The notes: a model not told the origin generated them from the letters alone. A stretch of 64,000 nt of DNA from an uncultured Clostridia bacterium (GCA_947173485.1 CAMWFH010000001.1:558001-622000); one strand, 5' to 3'; positions 28,832 through 37,290 are shown, counted from the first letter of the stretch. Program-made: numbers and translations.

Positions 28832-30281
28832 GAAAAAGACCATCGGTGAGTGGCTCTTTGAGAACAAGGTCATGCTCATCTTTGCGTTCCTCAGCATCGG
28901 GGGCACCATGGCCTCCGGCCAGTCGGTGGCCTTCGTGGTCAACGAGCTGATGACCCGTATCGCCCGGAACGCCTTCACCATCCTCTCCCTGCTGATCCCG
29001 GTGCTGGCGGGCATGGGCCTGAACTTTGGCATCGTTATCGGCGCCATCGCTACCCAGATCGCGCTCTTCCTCACCACCCATTGGCGCATCGCCGGCATCA
29101 CCGGCATCCTGGCCACGGCGGCTCTGGCCACACCGCTGGCCGTCTTCTTTGGTTTCCTGGTGGGCAAGCTCTTCAACAAGATGAAGGGCAATGAGATGAT
29201 CGGCGGCCTGGTGCTGGGTTACTTTGCCGATGGCCTCTACCAGCTGCTGTTCCTCTTCATCTTCGGTGGCGTCATCGCCATCAACGACCCCAAGCTGATG
29301 ATCGCCACCGGTATCGGCGTCAAGAACACCATCGACCTGACCGAGACCACCAAGTACGCTCTGGACACGGTGCCCCTGCTGTCAGTCATAGAGATCGCTT
29401 TCTATGTGGTCATAGCGGCGACCATCCTCTCAGCCCTTTTCAAGCTGGCCCAGAAGCAGACCGTGGACTGGAAGCGCACCGGCGGGATCCTGATCGGCGC
29501 GGTGGTGGTCTACGCCCTGACCTTCATCCCTGCCGTGGAGCGGTTCCTGGCTCAGGACCGTATGCTGCTGCTGAACGCGGTGGAGATCGCCTGCGCCGCT
29601 ACCGTCCTCTGGCAGCTGTGGAAGATCGTCTATGCCAAGTCCATCCGCAAGCAGGCCGGCTTTGACGTGAAGCGGCCCCTGGTCTATATCGCCCTGGCGG
29701 TCCTGGTCTACGCCTCCACCTACCTCCAGGCGGTGTACGACGTGCTGGTCTACACCCGTCTGCCCATGACTACCTACCTCTGCATCCTGGCCCTGTGCTG
29801 CATGAACTCCGCCCTGCTCAAGACCCGCCTGGGACAAAATATGCGGGCGGTGGGCCAGAGCCGCGCCGTGGCCAACGCGGCGGGCATCAACGTGGACCGG
29901 ACCCGTATCATCGCTATGATCTTCTCCACCGTCCTGGCCAGTTGGGGCCAGCTGATCTACCTGCAAAACATCGGCACCTTCTCCACCTACGGAGCCCACA
30001 CCCAAGTGGGGCAGTACGCCATCGCCTCCCTGCTGGTCGGCGGCGCGTCGGTGCAGAAGGCCACCAACAAGCAGGCCATCCTGGGCGTGATCTTGTTCCA
30101 CACCCTGTTCATCGTGGCCCCCCTGGCCGGCAAGGAGCTGCTGGGCAACGCCATGATCGGTGAGTATTTCCGCGTGTTCGTCTCCTTCGGGGTCATCGCC
30201 CTGGCGCTGGCCATGCACGCCTGGAAAAAGGTCGCCAAGCCGGCTCTGGCCTCCGGCGAGAAAGACGCGAAAAAGGCGTAA
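28824..30281 (+). CDS. ABC transporter permease (BPD_transp_2 type), second subunit
   Basis: 485 residues from GTG at 28824, overlapping the previous stop, with GGAGGTG upstream. N-terminal half mirrors the first permease (PVLAGMGLNFGIVIGAIATQ), then an inserted hydrophobic/charged region (residues about 195-320, including FKLAQKQTVDWKRTGG) before the ATPase-contacting SRAVANAAGINVDRTRI loop and GGASVQKATNKQAI. The insert makes it longer than usual permeases. A terminator follows 20 bases after the stop. Confidence 0.88.
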   Translation: MTKKKTIGEWLFENKVMLIFAFLSIGGTMASGQSVAFVVNELMTRIARNAFTILSLLIPVLAGMGLNFGIVIGAIATQIALFLTTHWRIAGITGILATAALATPLAVFFGFLVGKLFNKMKGNEMIGGLVLGYFADGLYQLLFLFIFGGVIAINDPKLMIATGIGVKNTIDLTETTKYALDTVPLLSVIEIAFYVVIAATILSALFKLAQKQTVDWKRTGGILIGAVVVYALTFIPAVERFLAQDRMLLLNAVEIACAATVLWQLWKIVYAKSIRKQAGFDVKRPLVYIALAVLVYASTYLQAVYDVLVYTRLPMTTYLCILALCCMNSALLKTRLGQNMRAVGQSRAVANAAGINVDRTRIIAMIFSTVLASWGQLIYLQNIGTFSTYGAHTQVGQYAIASLLVGGASVQKATNKQAILGVILFHTLFIVAPLAGKELLGNAMIGEYFRVFVSFGVIALALAMHAWKKVAKPALASGEKDAKKA

Positions 30282-30300
30282 AAGCATCACAAGTAAAGAG

Positions 30301-30337
30301 GGACCGCCCCACCGCTCAGGCAGGGCGGTCCTTTTGT
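30301..30337 (+). terminator. Terminator after the ABC operon
   Basis: 9-bp stem GGACCGCCC (30301-30309) with GGGCGGTCC (30323-30331), then TTTTGT, just before the aminopeptidase ribosome site. Confidence 0.8.
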
Positions 30338-30354
30338 AAAAGGAGGATAACGGT

Positions 30355-32112
30355 ATGATACAAGAGCGGCTGGCCCTTCTGCGCAGGGCCATGGCGGAAA
30401 AGGGGCTGGACGCCTATCTGATCCCCCAGGCGGACTACCATGGCTCCGAGTATGTGGGGGACCACTTCAAGATTCGGGCCTTCTTCTCCGGCTTCACCGG
30501 CTCCGCTGGCACCCTGGCGGTCACGGCGAAGAAGGCGGGCCTGTGGACGGATTCCCGCTACTTCCTCCAGGCGGAGGCAGAGCTGGCCGGCACCGGCATC
30601 GACCTCTACCGGATGGGCCAGGAGGGCGTGCCCACTCTGGATGCCTTTTTGAAGGCGGAGCTGCCCCCGGAGGGGACCTTGGGGGCGGACGGACGGATGG
30701 TCTCCGCCGCCCGGGGCCTGGAGCTGGAGAAGAAGCTGCCGGGCCGGACCCTAGCCTTCTCCGAGGACCTGGCGGGCCTCCTCTGGACGGACCGCCCGCC
30801 CCTGCCCAAGGCCCCGGTCTTTATCCTGGAGGAGCGCTACGCCGGCAAGAGCGCCCGGGAGAAGCTGGCCCAGCTGCGAGAGCAGATGGGGGAGGCGGAG
30901 GTCCACCTGCTCACCGCCCTGGACCAGATCGCCTGGCTGCTGAACATCCGGGGCGGGGATGTCCAGTGTAACCCCGTCCCCCTGGCCTACGGCCTGGTGG
31001 AGCGGGAGCGGATGCTCCTCTTCATCGACCGGGAGAAGCTGTCCCCGGCGGTGATGGACTACCTGACCGGCCTCCAGGTGGAGGTGCGGCCCTATGAGGC
31101 CATCGGGGAGGCCCTGGACGGCTGCGCTGGCAAGCGGGTCCTCCTCTCCACCAAGGAGGTCAACTATGCCCTCTACAGCCGGCTGGCCGGCTGTGCGGAG
31201 ATCGTGGACAAGGACTCCCCCGTCCTCCACGCGAAGGCGGTGAAAGATCCGGTGGAACAGGAGAACCTGCGGCGGGCCCATGTGAAGGACGGCGTGGCGC
31301 TGGCCAAGCTGCTCTATCAGCTAAAGACAGGGCGTGGCCCCCAGACGGAGACCGCCGTGGCGGCGGAGATCGACGCCCTGCGGCGGGAGCAGGAGGGGTG
31401 CATCGGCCCCAGCTTCACCACCATCGCCGGCTACGGCCCCCACGCCGCCATCGTCCACTACCACGCCACGGAGGACAGCAGTATCCCCCTGGAGCGGAAG
31501 GGCCTGCTGCTGCTGGATTCCGGCGGGCAGTACTACGAGGGCACCACCGATGTGACCCGTACCATCGCCCTGGGGCCGGTGACGGCGGAGGAGAAAAAGC
31601 ACTTCACCCTGGTGCTGCAAGGGATGCTGGACCTGAGCGCCGCCGTGTTCCCCAAGGGCTGCTGCGGCTTCCATCTGGACGCTCTGGCCCGCTCCCCCCT
31701 GTGGCGGCAGGGGCTGGACTTCGGCCACGGCACCGGTCACGGCATCGGCTATATGCTCTGCGTCCACGAGCCGCCGATCGGCTTCAGCTTCCGCCGGACG
31801 GCCCGGTATGACACGGAGCGGCTCCTGCCCGGCATGGTCATCTCCGATGAGCCGGGGGTCTATATCGAGGGCAGCCACGGGGTGCGGATAGAGAACCAGC
31901 TGCTCTGCCGGGAGTCGGATATGCCAGGATTTTTCTGCTTTGAGACCCTGACTCTGGTCCCCATCGACCGGGACGCCATCGACTTAAAGTGGCTGGACGC
32001 GGCGGGCCGGGAGCGGCTGGATGCCTACCACCAGCGGGTCTATGCCGCGATCGCCCCCCACCTGACGGAGGATGAGCGGCGCTGGCTGAAGGAGGCCACC
32101 CGGCCCCTGTGA
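30355..32112 (+). CDS. Xaa-Pro aminopeptidase (M24B)
   Basis: 585 residues, the long eukaryote-like aminopeptidase P form with two N-terminal creatinase-like domains (YLIPQADYHGSEYVGDH; IAWLLNIRGGDV). The metallo 'pita-bread' domain carries the dimanganese ligands: LLDSGGQYYEGTTDVTRT (two Asp), GHGTGHGIGYMLCVHE (His), SDEPGVYIEG (Glu) and GVRIENQL (Glu). Removes N-terminal residues before proline. Ribosome site AGGAGG. Proximity to the M20 peptidase and ABC genes suggests peptide catabolism. Confidence 0.94.
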   Translation: MIQERLALLRRAMAEKGLDAYLIPQADYHGSEYVGDHFKIRAFFSGFTGSAGTLAVTAKKAGLWTDSRYFLQAEAELAGTGIDLYRMGQEGVPTLDAFLKAELPPEGTLGADGRMVSAARGLELEKKLPGRTLAFSEDLAGLLWTDRPPLPKAPVFILEERYAGKSAREKLAQLREQMGEAEVHLLTALDQIAWLLNIRGGDVQCNPVPLAYGLVERERMLLFIDREKLSPAVMDYLTGLQVEVRPYEAIGEALDGCAGKRVLLSTKEVNYALYSRLAGCAEIVDKDSPVLHAKAVKDPVEQENLRRAHVKDGVALAKLLYQLKTGRGPQTETAVAAEIDALRREQEGCIGPSFTTIAGYGPHAAIVHYHATEDSSIPLERKGLLLLDSGGQYYEGTTDVTRTIALGPVTAEEKKHFTLVLQGMLDLSAAVFPKGCCGFHLDALARSPLWRQGLDFGHGTGHGIGYMLCVHEPPIGFSFRRTARYDTERLLPGMVISDEPGVYIEGSHGVRIENQLLCRESDMPGFFCFETLTLVPIDRDAIDLKWLDAAGRERLDAYHQRVYAAIAPHLTEDERRWLKEATRPL

Positions 32113-32293
32113 CGCCGGTAGCCCCGGAGCGCCGGGAAAGGATGAGGCGGCAGAGGGGCATCCCCCCTGCCGCCTTGGACCGGACGATCTTTTTGGGCCC
32201 TTCGACGCCCTTCGGCAAAACTTCCTATGGACAACGCAGGACAAGTCTGCTATCATAGTCCATGGAAGCTTTCCAATATCCCACCCGCTTGGG

Positions 32294-32326
32294 CCGCTGC
32301 CGGCGAACCGGCAGCGGCTCCTTTTT
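32294..32326 (+). terminator. Hairpin with T-tract in the aminopeptidase/DtxR gap
   Basis: 10-bp stem (32294-32303 with 32308-32317), CGAA loop, then CTCCTTTTTA. Acts for plus-strand transcripts running out of the aminopeptidase gene. A second, longer GC hairpin lies at 32146-32174. Confidence 0.65.
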
Positions 32327-32714
32327 ATGTATCCACCCGCCGCGCCAGGAGCAGCTCCGCCGTGTGGCGCTTGATGGCGGCGAAGCTCTCCGCGCTGATC
32401 ACATGCTCCATCCGGCAGGCGTCCTCCTGGGCCACTGCGGGGTCCACCCCTAGACAGGTCAGGCAACTGGCCAGCAGGGTATGGCGCTCGTAGATGGTCT
32501 CCGCGATGGCCCGTCCCTTCTCTGTCAGCGTGATGTGGTTCTCGCCGTCCACCTCGATATACCCGTTCTGCCGCAGGTTCTTCATGGCCACACTGATGCT
32601 GGGCTTGCTGAAATTCAGCTCATTGACGATATCGATGGAGCGCACCGACCCCTGCCGCTCCTGTAGGATCAGGATGGTCTCCAGATAATTCTCTGCTGAT
32701 TCTTGTATCCGCAA
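32325..32714 (-). CDS. DtxR/MntR-family metal-dependent repressor
   Basis: 129 residues from a TTG with AGGAGGG nine bases upstream; the frame extends 25 codons further but through a poor leader. N-terminal winged helix (ESAENYLETILILQ, VNELNFSKPSISVAMKNL, GYIEVDGENHITLTEKG) and the helical metal-binding/dimerisation part (ERHTLLASCLTCLGVD, EDACRMEHVISAESFAAI) with Cys/Glu/His ligands. No SH3-like third domain, so MntR-like in size. It faces the feo operon across 187 bases containing two palindromes, so it most likely controls iron (or manganese) genes there. Confidence 0.9.
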   Translation of the reverse strand: MRIQESAENYLETILILQERQGSVRSIDIVNELNFSKPSISVAMKNLRQNGYIEVDGENHITLTEKGRAIAETIYERHTLLASCLTCLGVDPAVAQEDACRMEHVISAESFAAIKRHTAELLLARRVDT

Positions 32715-32798
32715 GGCTCTATCCCTCCTGGCAGTTTTTAGTAGTTTATCACAAAAACAGTCCGTTGTAAATAGGGATCTTTTCCCCATATTGCCCCC

Positions 32799-32827
32799 TT
32801 GACAAAGCAGTTAGTTGATGCTAACAT
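32799..32827 (+). promoter_or_regulatory. Promoter of the feo operon
   Basis: TTGACA (32799-32804), 17-base spacer, TAACAT (32822-32827). The spacer and -10 are covered by the first palindromic operator candidate. Confidence 0.75.
32810..32825. promoter_or_regulatory. DtxR-family operator candidate 1
   Basis: GTTAGTTGATGCTAAC, an inverted repeat with arms GTTAG/CTAAC and a 6-base centre, overlapping the feo -10. Binding there would block RNA polymerase. Confidence 0.65.
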
Positions 32828-32835
32828 ATGGAGCA

Positions 32836-32851
32836 GTTAGATATATCTAAC
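32836..32851. promoter_or_regulatory. DtxR-family operator candidate 2
   Basis: GTTAGATATATCTAAC, a perfect 16-bp palindrome with the same arms as candidate 1, centres 26 bp apart, lying at the expected transcription start. The two copies beside a divergent DtxR-family gene strongly suggest its binding sites. Confidence 0.75.
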
Positions 32852-32901
32852 TCCTACTGAACGCTATGCGTTAGTGGAGACTGACTGTGAGGTGGATCGA
32901 T

Positions 32902-33111
32902 ATGCCCTTATCGCTGGCTCCCTTGGGAGCGGAGCAGATCGTCCGGCGGGTAGGCGGCAGCGGGGAGGCCCGCAGCCATCTGGAGGACCTGGGGTTCGTG
33001 CCGGGCGCGCCGGTGGCGGTGGTCAGCACCATGGGCGGGGACCTGATCGTGCGGGTGAAGGACGCCCGGATCGCCATCAGCCAGGAACTGGCCAATAAGA
33101 TCATCGTGTAA
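32902..33111 (+). CDS. feoA: FeoA domain protein (first copy)
   Basis: 69 residues, a lone SH3-like FeoA domain: LAPLGAEQIVRRVGG, HLEDLGFVPGAPVAVVS, GGDLIVRVKDARIAISQELANKI. It is thought to modulate FeoB. ATG at 32902 follows GAGGTGG by six bases; a GTG at 32887 is an alternative. First gene of the feo operon. Confidence 0.88.
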   Translation: MPLSLAPLGAEQIVRRVGGSGEARSHLEDLGFVPGAPVAVVSTMGGDLIVRVKDARIAISQELANKIIV

Positions 33112-33124
33112 GGAGGAAGTGGAA

Positions 33125-33346
33125 ATGAACACACTGCGGGAAGCGAAGGTGGGGACCACGGTCCAGGTAGCCCGTCTCCACGGCGAAGGCGCCGTGAAGC
33201 GGCGGATCATGGACATGGGCATCACCAAGGGGACCTCCCTCTATGTCCGCAAGGTGGCCCCCTTGGGAGATCCGGTGGAGATCACTGTCCGGGGCTACGA
33301 GCTCAGCATCCGCAAGGCGGACGCGGAAATGATCGAGACAGCGTGA
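33125..33346 (+). CDS. feoA: FeoA domain protein (second copy)
   Basis: 73 residues: LREAKVGTTVQVARLHGEG, RRIMDMGITKGTSLYVRKVAPLGDPVEITVRGYELSIRKADA. This copy keeps the classical DMGITKGT and PLGDP motifs better than the first. AAGGAGGAA lies at 33111-33119. Tandem FeoA genes before feoB are common in Clostridia. Confidence 0.9.
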   Translation: MNTLREAKVGTTVQVARLHGEGAVKRRIMDMGITKGTSLYVRKVAPLGDPVEITVRGYELSIRKADAEMIETA

Positions 33347-33398
33347 TATTTTTGCTGCAAAAGTTAGCGGCGGCAAACTAGGAGAGGAGAAAACGAAA

Positions 33399-35771
33399 AT
33401 GGCACCCATTACGATCGCCCTAGCCGGCAACCCCAACTCCGGCAAGACCACTTTGTTCAATGCCCTCACCGGCTCCAGCCAGTATGTGGGCAACTGGCCC
33501 GGCGTCACCGTGGAGAAGAAGGAGGGACGGCTGAAGGGGCAGAAGGACGTGACCATCACGGACCTGCCCGGGATCTACTCCCTGTCTCCCTACACCCTGG
33601 AGGAGGTGGTGGCCCGGCGGTATCTGACCGGGGAGAGCCCTGACGCCATCCTCAACATCGTGGACGGGACCAATCTGGAGCGGAACCTGTACCTGACCAC
33701 CCAGCTCCTGGAGTTAGGCATCCCTACCTTGGTAGCGGTCAACATGAGCGATGTGGTGGCGAAAAAAGGTGACAGTATCCATATCGACGCCCTCAGCGAG
33801 GCGCTGGGCTGTCCGGTGGTGTCCATCTCAGCCCTGAAGGGGGACGGGGTAACTGGGGCCGCGGAGAAGGCGGCGGCGCTGGCCCGGCAGGGGAGCGCCA
33901 TCGTGCCCCGGCACCGGTTCGAGGGGTGCGTAGAGCACGCCCTGGCCCACATCGAGGAGCTGGCCCTCCACGACCTGCCGGAGGCGCGGCAGCGGTGGTA
34001 CGCCATCAAGCTGCTGGAGCGGGACAGCCAGGCCGCGGAGAGCCTGGGTCTCAGCCGGGAGGTCCTGGACCACATCGAGAGGGACATCCAAGCCTGTGAG
34101 CGAGAGCTGGACGACGATGCGGAGAGCATCATCACCGACCAGCGCTACCGCTACATCACCTCCATCATCGGCCGGTGCCGGACCCAGAAGCGGCCCGGCG
34201 GCATGACCACCTCTGATAAGATCGACCAGGTGGTGACGAATCGTCTTTTGGCCCTGCCGATCTTCGTGGCGGTGATGTTCCTGGTCTATGCCATCGCTAT
34301 GGGCGGCTGGGGGGTGTCTATCGGCACCCGGGCCACGGACTGGGCCAACGACGGTCTCTTTGGCGAGGGCTGGTTCCTCTCCGGCGGCGACGGCTACGAG
34401 GAGGACGCCGGGGCCTTTGCGGAGGCCAGCGCCGTCATCGCAGCCTACGAGGCCGGGGAGACGACGGCCTACCTCTACGATGCGGACAGTGGTGAGACCA
34501 CCGCGCTCCCTGTGGACGCGGCGGCCTATGGAGCGGCGCTGGCGGTCCCTGAGCCGAATCCGGCGGACTATGGCACCTGGATCAATAGTATCCCTGTGGT
34601 AGTGGGCGGCTGGCTGGAGAGCATCGACTGCGCCAGTTGGCTCAGCGGACTGATCGTGGACGGCATCATCGGCGGCGTGGGGGCCGTGCTGGGCTTCGTG
34701 CCCCAGATGCTGGTGCTGTTCCTCCTGCTGGCCATCCTGGAGGACTGCGGCTATATGGCCCGGATCGCCTTCATCATGGACCGGCTGTTCCGCCGGTTCG
34801 GTCTCAGCGGCAAGAGCTTCATCCCCATGCTGGTAGCCACCGGCTGCGGCGTCCCCGGCATCATGGCCTCCCGGACCATCGAGCAGGACCGGGACCGGAA
34901 GATGACCATCATGACCACCGGATTCATCCCCTGCGGGGCCAAGATACCTATCATCTTCCTCTTTGCCGGGGCCCTCTTCGGCGGCTCCGCCTGGGTGGCC
35001 ACATCAGCGTTCTTCATCGGCATCAGCGCCGTGGTGGTCTCCGGGATCATCCTGAAAAAGACCAGAGCCTTTGCCGGGGACCCCGCCCCCTTCGTCATGG
35101 AGCTGCCCGCCTACCACGCCCCCACGGTCCAAAATGTGCTGCGGGCCACCTGGGAGCGGGGCTGGTCCTTCATCAAGCGGGCCGGCACGGTCATCCTCCT
35201 CAGCTCTGTGATCCTGTGGTTCCTCCAGGGATTCGGCTTTGGCGAGAGCGGGTTCGGCATGGTGGAGGACAACGATGCCTCCCTGCTGGCGATGATCGGC
35301 GGCGCGGTATGCTGGATCTTCGCCCCGCTGGGCTTCGGCACCTGGCAGGCCACAGTGGGCACCGTCACGGGCCTGATCGCCAAGGAGAACGTGGTCAGCA
35401 CCATGCAGGTCCTCTATCCGGGCGACCTGAGCGCCCACATCGCCGGGACCTTTACGGGCATCTCCGCCTACAGCTTTATGATCTTCAACCTCCTCTGCGC
35501 CCCCTGCTTTGCCGCTATGGGCGCCATCAAGCGGGAGATGAACGACGCCAAGTGGACCTGGGCCGCCATCGGCTATATGTGCGCCTTCGCCTATACGGTC
35601 TCCCTGATCGTCTACCAGCTGGGCGGTCTGCTCACCGGGGCCGTGGGCTTTGGCCTAGGCACAGCGGCCGCGGCCCTGGCGCTGGCGGGACTCGTATACC
35701 TGCTCTTCCGCCGGGGCTGGCGAGGCAGCGAGGAGGCCCGTCTGGGCCGCCGGGCTGTGACGGCTGGATGA
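33399..35771 (+). CDS. feoB: Ferrous iron transporter FeoB
   Basis: 790 residues. N-terminal G domain: G1 GNPNSGKTT, switch region NWPGVTVEKKEG, G3 DLPG, G4 NMSD (usual in FeoB), then the GDI-like helical domain. Membrane part has the two Gate motifs (VATGCGVPGIMASRTI and CAPCFAAMGAIKREM). After the first membrane helix there is a lineage-specific insertion of about 75 residues (about 315-390), alanine- and acid-rich (EEDAGAFAEASAVIAAYEAG). Ends 38 bases before the Cys-rich protein gene. Confidence 0.95.
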   Translation: MAPITIALAGNPNSGKTTLFNALTGSSQYVGNWPGVTVEKKEGRLKGQKDVTITDLPGIYSLSPYTLEEVVARRYLTGESPDAILNIVDGTNLERNLYLTTQLLELGIPTLVAVNMSDVVAKKGDSIHIDALSEALGCPVVSISALKGDGVTGAAEKAAALARQGSAIVPRHRFEGCVEHALAHIEELALHDLPEARQRWYAIKLLERDSQAAESLGLSREVLDHIERDIQACERELDDDAESIITDQRYRYITSIIGRCRTQKRPGGMTTSDKIDQVVTNRLLALPIFVAVMFLVYAIAMGGWGVSIGTRATDWANDGLFGEGWFLSGGDGYEEDAGAFAEASAVIAAYEAGETTAYLYDADSGETTALPVDAAAYGAALAVPEPNPADYGTWINSIPVVVGGWLESIDCASWLSGLIVDGIIGGVGAVLGFVPQMLVLFLLLAILEDCGYMARIAFIMDRLFRRFGLSGKSFIPMLVATGCGVPGIMASRTIEQDRDRKMTIMTTGFIPCGAKIPIIFLFAGALFGGSAWVATSAFFIGISAVVVSGIILKKTRAFAGDPAPFVMELPAYHAPTVQNVLRATWERGWSFIKRAGTVILLSSVILWFLQGFGFGESGFGMVEDNDASLLAMIGGAVCWIFAPLGFGTWQATVGTVTGLIAKENVVSTMQVLYPGDLSAHIAGTFTGISAYSFMIFNLLCAPCFAAMGAIKREMNDAKWTWAAIGYMCAFAYTVSLIVYQLGGLLTGAVGFGLGTAAAALALAGLVYLLFRRGWRGSEEARLGRRAVTAG

Positions 35772-35809
35772 TACTGTGATGATAGATGATAAAGGAGATG
35801 GATGGTCAC

Positions 35810-35974
35810 ATGGGTACGTTCCTTATGATCTTGCTCGTAGGAGCGGTGCTGTTCCTGGCTCTTCGTTCCGTGGCCAGGGATAAGAAAAAAGGGGGCGGCT
35901 GCGGGTGTGGCTGCGGCCACTGCGCCAACCGGACCTTCTGCCACCCGGAAACGGATGCTGATGAAACTGTCTGA
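35810..35974 (+). CDS. FeoB-associated Cys-rich membrane protein
   Basis: About 54 residues: one transmembrane helix (FLMILLVGAVLFLALRSV), a basic stop-transfer (ARDKKKGG) and a cysteine cluster GCGCGCGHCANRTFC. This is the small FeoB partner family (PF12669-type) found at the end of feo operons in Firmicutes, presumed to handle Fe2+ at the membrane. ATG at 35810 is 12 bases after AAAGGAG; in-frame ATGs at 35798 and 35786 would add residues. Confidence 0.85.
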   Translation: MGTFLMILLVGAVLFLALRSVARDKKKGGGCGCGCGHCANRTFCHPETDADETV

Positions 35975-36019
35975 CGATCTTTGTGAGCCACAGATCGGAT
36001 AGACCTCCTTGCCATGATC

Positions 36020-36056
36020 CCTGGGCCTCGCCGCAAGGCGGGGCCTAGGGGCTTTT
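36020..36056 (+). terminator. Terminator of the feo operon
   Basis: 13-bp stem (36020-36032 with 36037-36049, two G-U pairs) closed by a GCAA tetraloop, then GGCTTTTAT. Confidence 0.8.
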
Positions 36057-36129
36057 ATCGGTCTGTCTTGGTTTTTTTGCGGACCTTTGGCCAAGTCCCA
36101 GTAATTTTGTAAAAATCGCGATCTTGCTC

Positions 36130-36158
36130 TTGACTTACTATCAAAAAGCGGGTATAAT
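36130..36158 (+). promoter_or_regulatory. Promoter for tRNA-Ser
   Basis: TTGACT (36130-36135), 17-base spacer, TATAAT (36153-36158), 51 bases before the mature tRNA. Confidence 0.75.
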
Positions 36159-36209
36159 ACATATCGCTGTCACGGTCAGGCCCGACCGCCCGCCGTGATT
36201 CACCAATCT

Positions 36210-36301
36210 GGAGTGGTATCGAAGAGGTCATAACGAGCACGACTGGAAATCGTGTTGCCGTGATGAGCGGCACGCGGGTTCGAATCCCGCCCACTCCGCC
36301 A
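36210..36301 (+). tRNA. tRNA-Ser (anticodon GGA)
   Basis: 92 nt including encoded CCA. Acceptor GGAGTGG pairs with CCACTCC (36291-36297), discriminator G. Anticodon stem CACGA/TCGTG with loop CTGGAAA gives anticodon GGA (36245-36247). Long class II variable arm (TGCCG/CGGCA) is diagnostic of serine. T-arm has GGGTTCGAATCCC. Confidence 0.97.
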
Positions 36302-36340
36302 ACCGGCATCCACTGAGACACAGTGGATGCCGGTTTTTTT
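36302..36340 (+). terminator. Terminator of tRNA-Ser
   Basis: 14-bp stem (36302-36315 with 36321-36334), AGACA loop, followed by a run of seven or more T. Confidence 0.92.
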
Positions 36341-36442
36341 CTTAGAGCCGCAGGGGTTTTATGTACTACGCCAAAAGCCTTGGGAATCAAAGCCTTTTCT
36401 AAAACATCTTGACCCCCTTTGCCAAAATCAAAATGAATCGGA

Positions 36443-36685
36443 GTGATCAAAACGGAAAACATGGGGCGACCTATTGGCGTGCTGATCTTAGGCTATATTT
36501 TAGCTTTTATAGGAGTTGGGAACGATTTTCAAAGCAAGGTCGTTTTTGGCTTTGAAGAACAGATGTCAAGGCGTTTTCACAAAAACAGAAGTTCTCCTTT
36601 GCATCCGAATCATCATGCTAGTGTTCCAAACGTTTATAGCATAACGGGATATTTTAATACCTATGCTGGGAAGGTTTTAAGATGA
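36443..36685 (+). CDS. Doubtful small ORF before the lipoprotein gene
   Basis: 80 codons from GTG (or 74 from ATG at 36461). The translation has one hydrophobic stretch (GVLILGYILAFIGVG) then a low-complexity basic part; no family recognised. In favour: its stop overlaps the lipoprotein start as ATGA. Against: no good ribosome site and AT-rich, possibly remnant sequence. If it is not a gene, 36341-36681 contains nothing I can name. Confidence 0.25.
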   Translation: MIKTENMGRPIGVLILGYILAFIGVGNDFQSKVVFGFEEQMSRRFHKNRSSPLHPNHHASVPNVYSITGYFNTYAGKVLR

Positions 36686-37230
36686 AGTATAAACGACTTA
36701 TCCTACTGAATGTTTTCATGCTGTTTTTCCTTGTGTCGTGCAGTTCAAATGAAATAAGGGATCGACATATAAGCTTCAAATCAGAATTTAGCACATCCTT
36801 TACCCATATTGCGCAGTTGGAGCACATCATACAAAATTTTCAAATCACCCATATAAAAGATGACCTGTATGAGTATGCCTGCGGAACAGTGGCTTCTAAA
36901 GAAGACGCAACAGATCTGATCCTCCAACTTTTATTAGCAGAAGAACCTTCGCTGCGCTCAATTTTTATGTACTATGATGAATTCTATACCGACTATTATT
37001 ATGGATACATTATCAATCAAACTTGGAGAGGAACACAATTGAGTACACGCAAGGTGACATGCGTAGAAGAAGATTCAGAATGCTATTTTGTCCGCTTATA
37101 TGCAGACTATGTTGATGATTTTAAGACTATGGATGGACATCAAACGGATAGTGTATTATACGCTGTTGGTAAAAATAAACATATCATAGTAGCTGGTTAC
37201 CCATTCAACGCCTTTCCTGGAGATGAATGA
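36682..37230 (+). CDS. Putative lipoprotein of unknown function
   Basis: 182 residues. Signal LILLNVFMLFFLVSC with lipidated Cys20, then SSNEIRDR. The mature part is rich in tyrosine and acidic residues (FMYYDEFYTDYYYGYIINQ). GGGAAGG lies eight bases upstream of the ATG. Markedly AT-rich with A/T-ending codons, unlike nearly everything else in the window, and located directly behind tRNA-Ser, so horizontal acquisition is plausible. A terminator follows. Confidence 0.7.
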   Translation: MKYKRLILLNVFMLFFLVSCSSNEIRDRHISFKSEFSTSFTHIAQLEHIIQNFQITHIKDDLYEYACGTVASKEDATDLILQLLLAEEPSLRSIFMYYDEFYTDYYYGYIINQTWRGTQLSTRKVTCVEEDSECYFVRLYADYVDDFKTMDGHQTDSVLYAVGKNKHIIVAGYPFNAFPGDE

Positions 37231-37290
37231 TCTTTTATGCGGTCCATAAGTCCCGTAGAGCAGACGAATGAGGCTGACATGGCGAAAGAG

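Noticed and set aside
34637..35779. 380-codon plus-strand frame inside feoB in another frame
   Set aside because: Alternate-frame shadow rich in Arg/Gly/His; feoB motifs cover the whole stretch.
36055..36462. A 135-codon minus-strand frame with a GGVGGIRTRVP-like segment
   Set aside because: It is the reverse complement of tRNA-Ser and its terminator; this is a well-known false protein call over serine tRNA genes.
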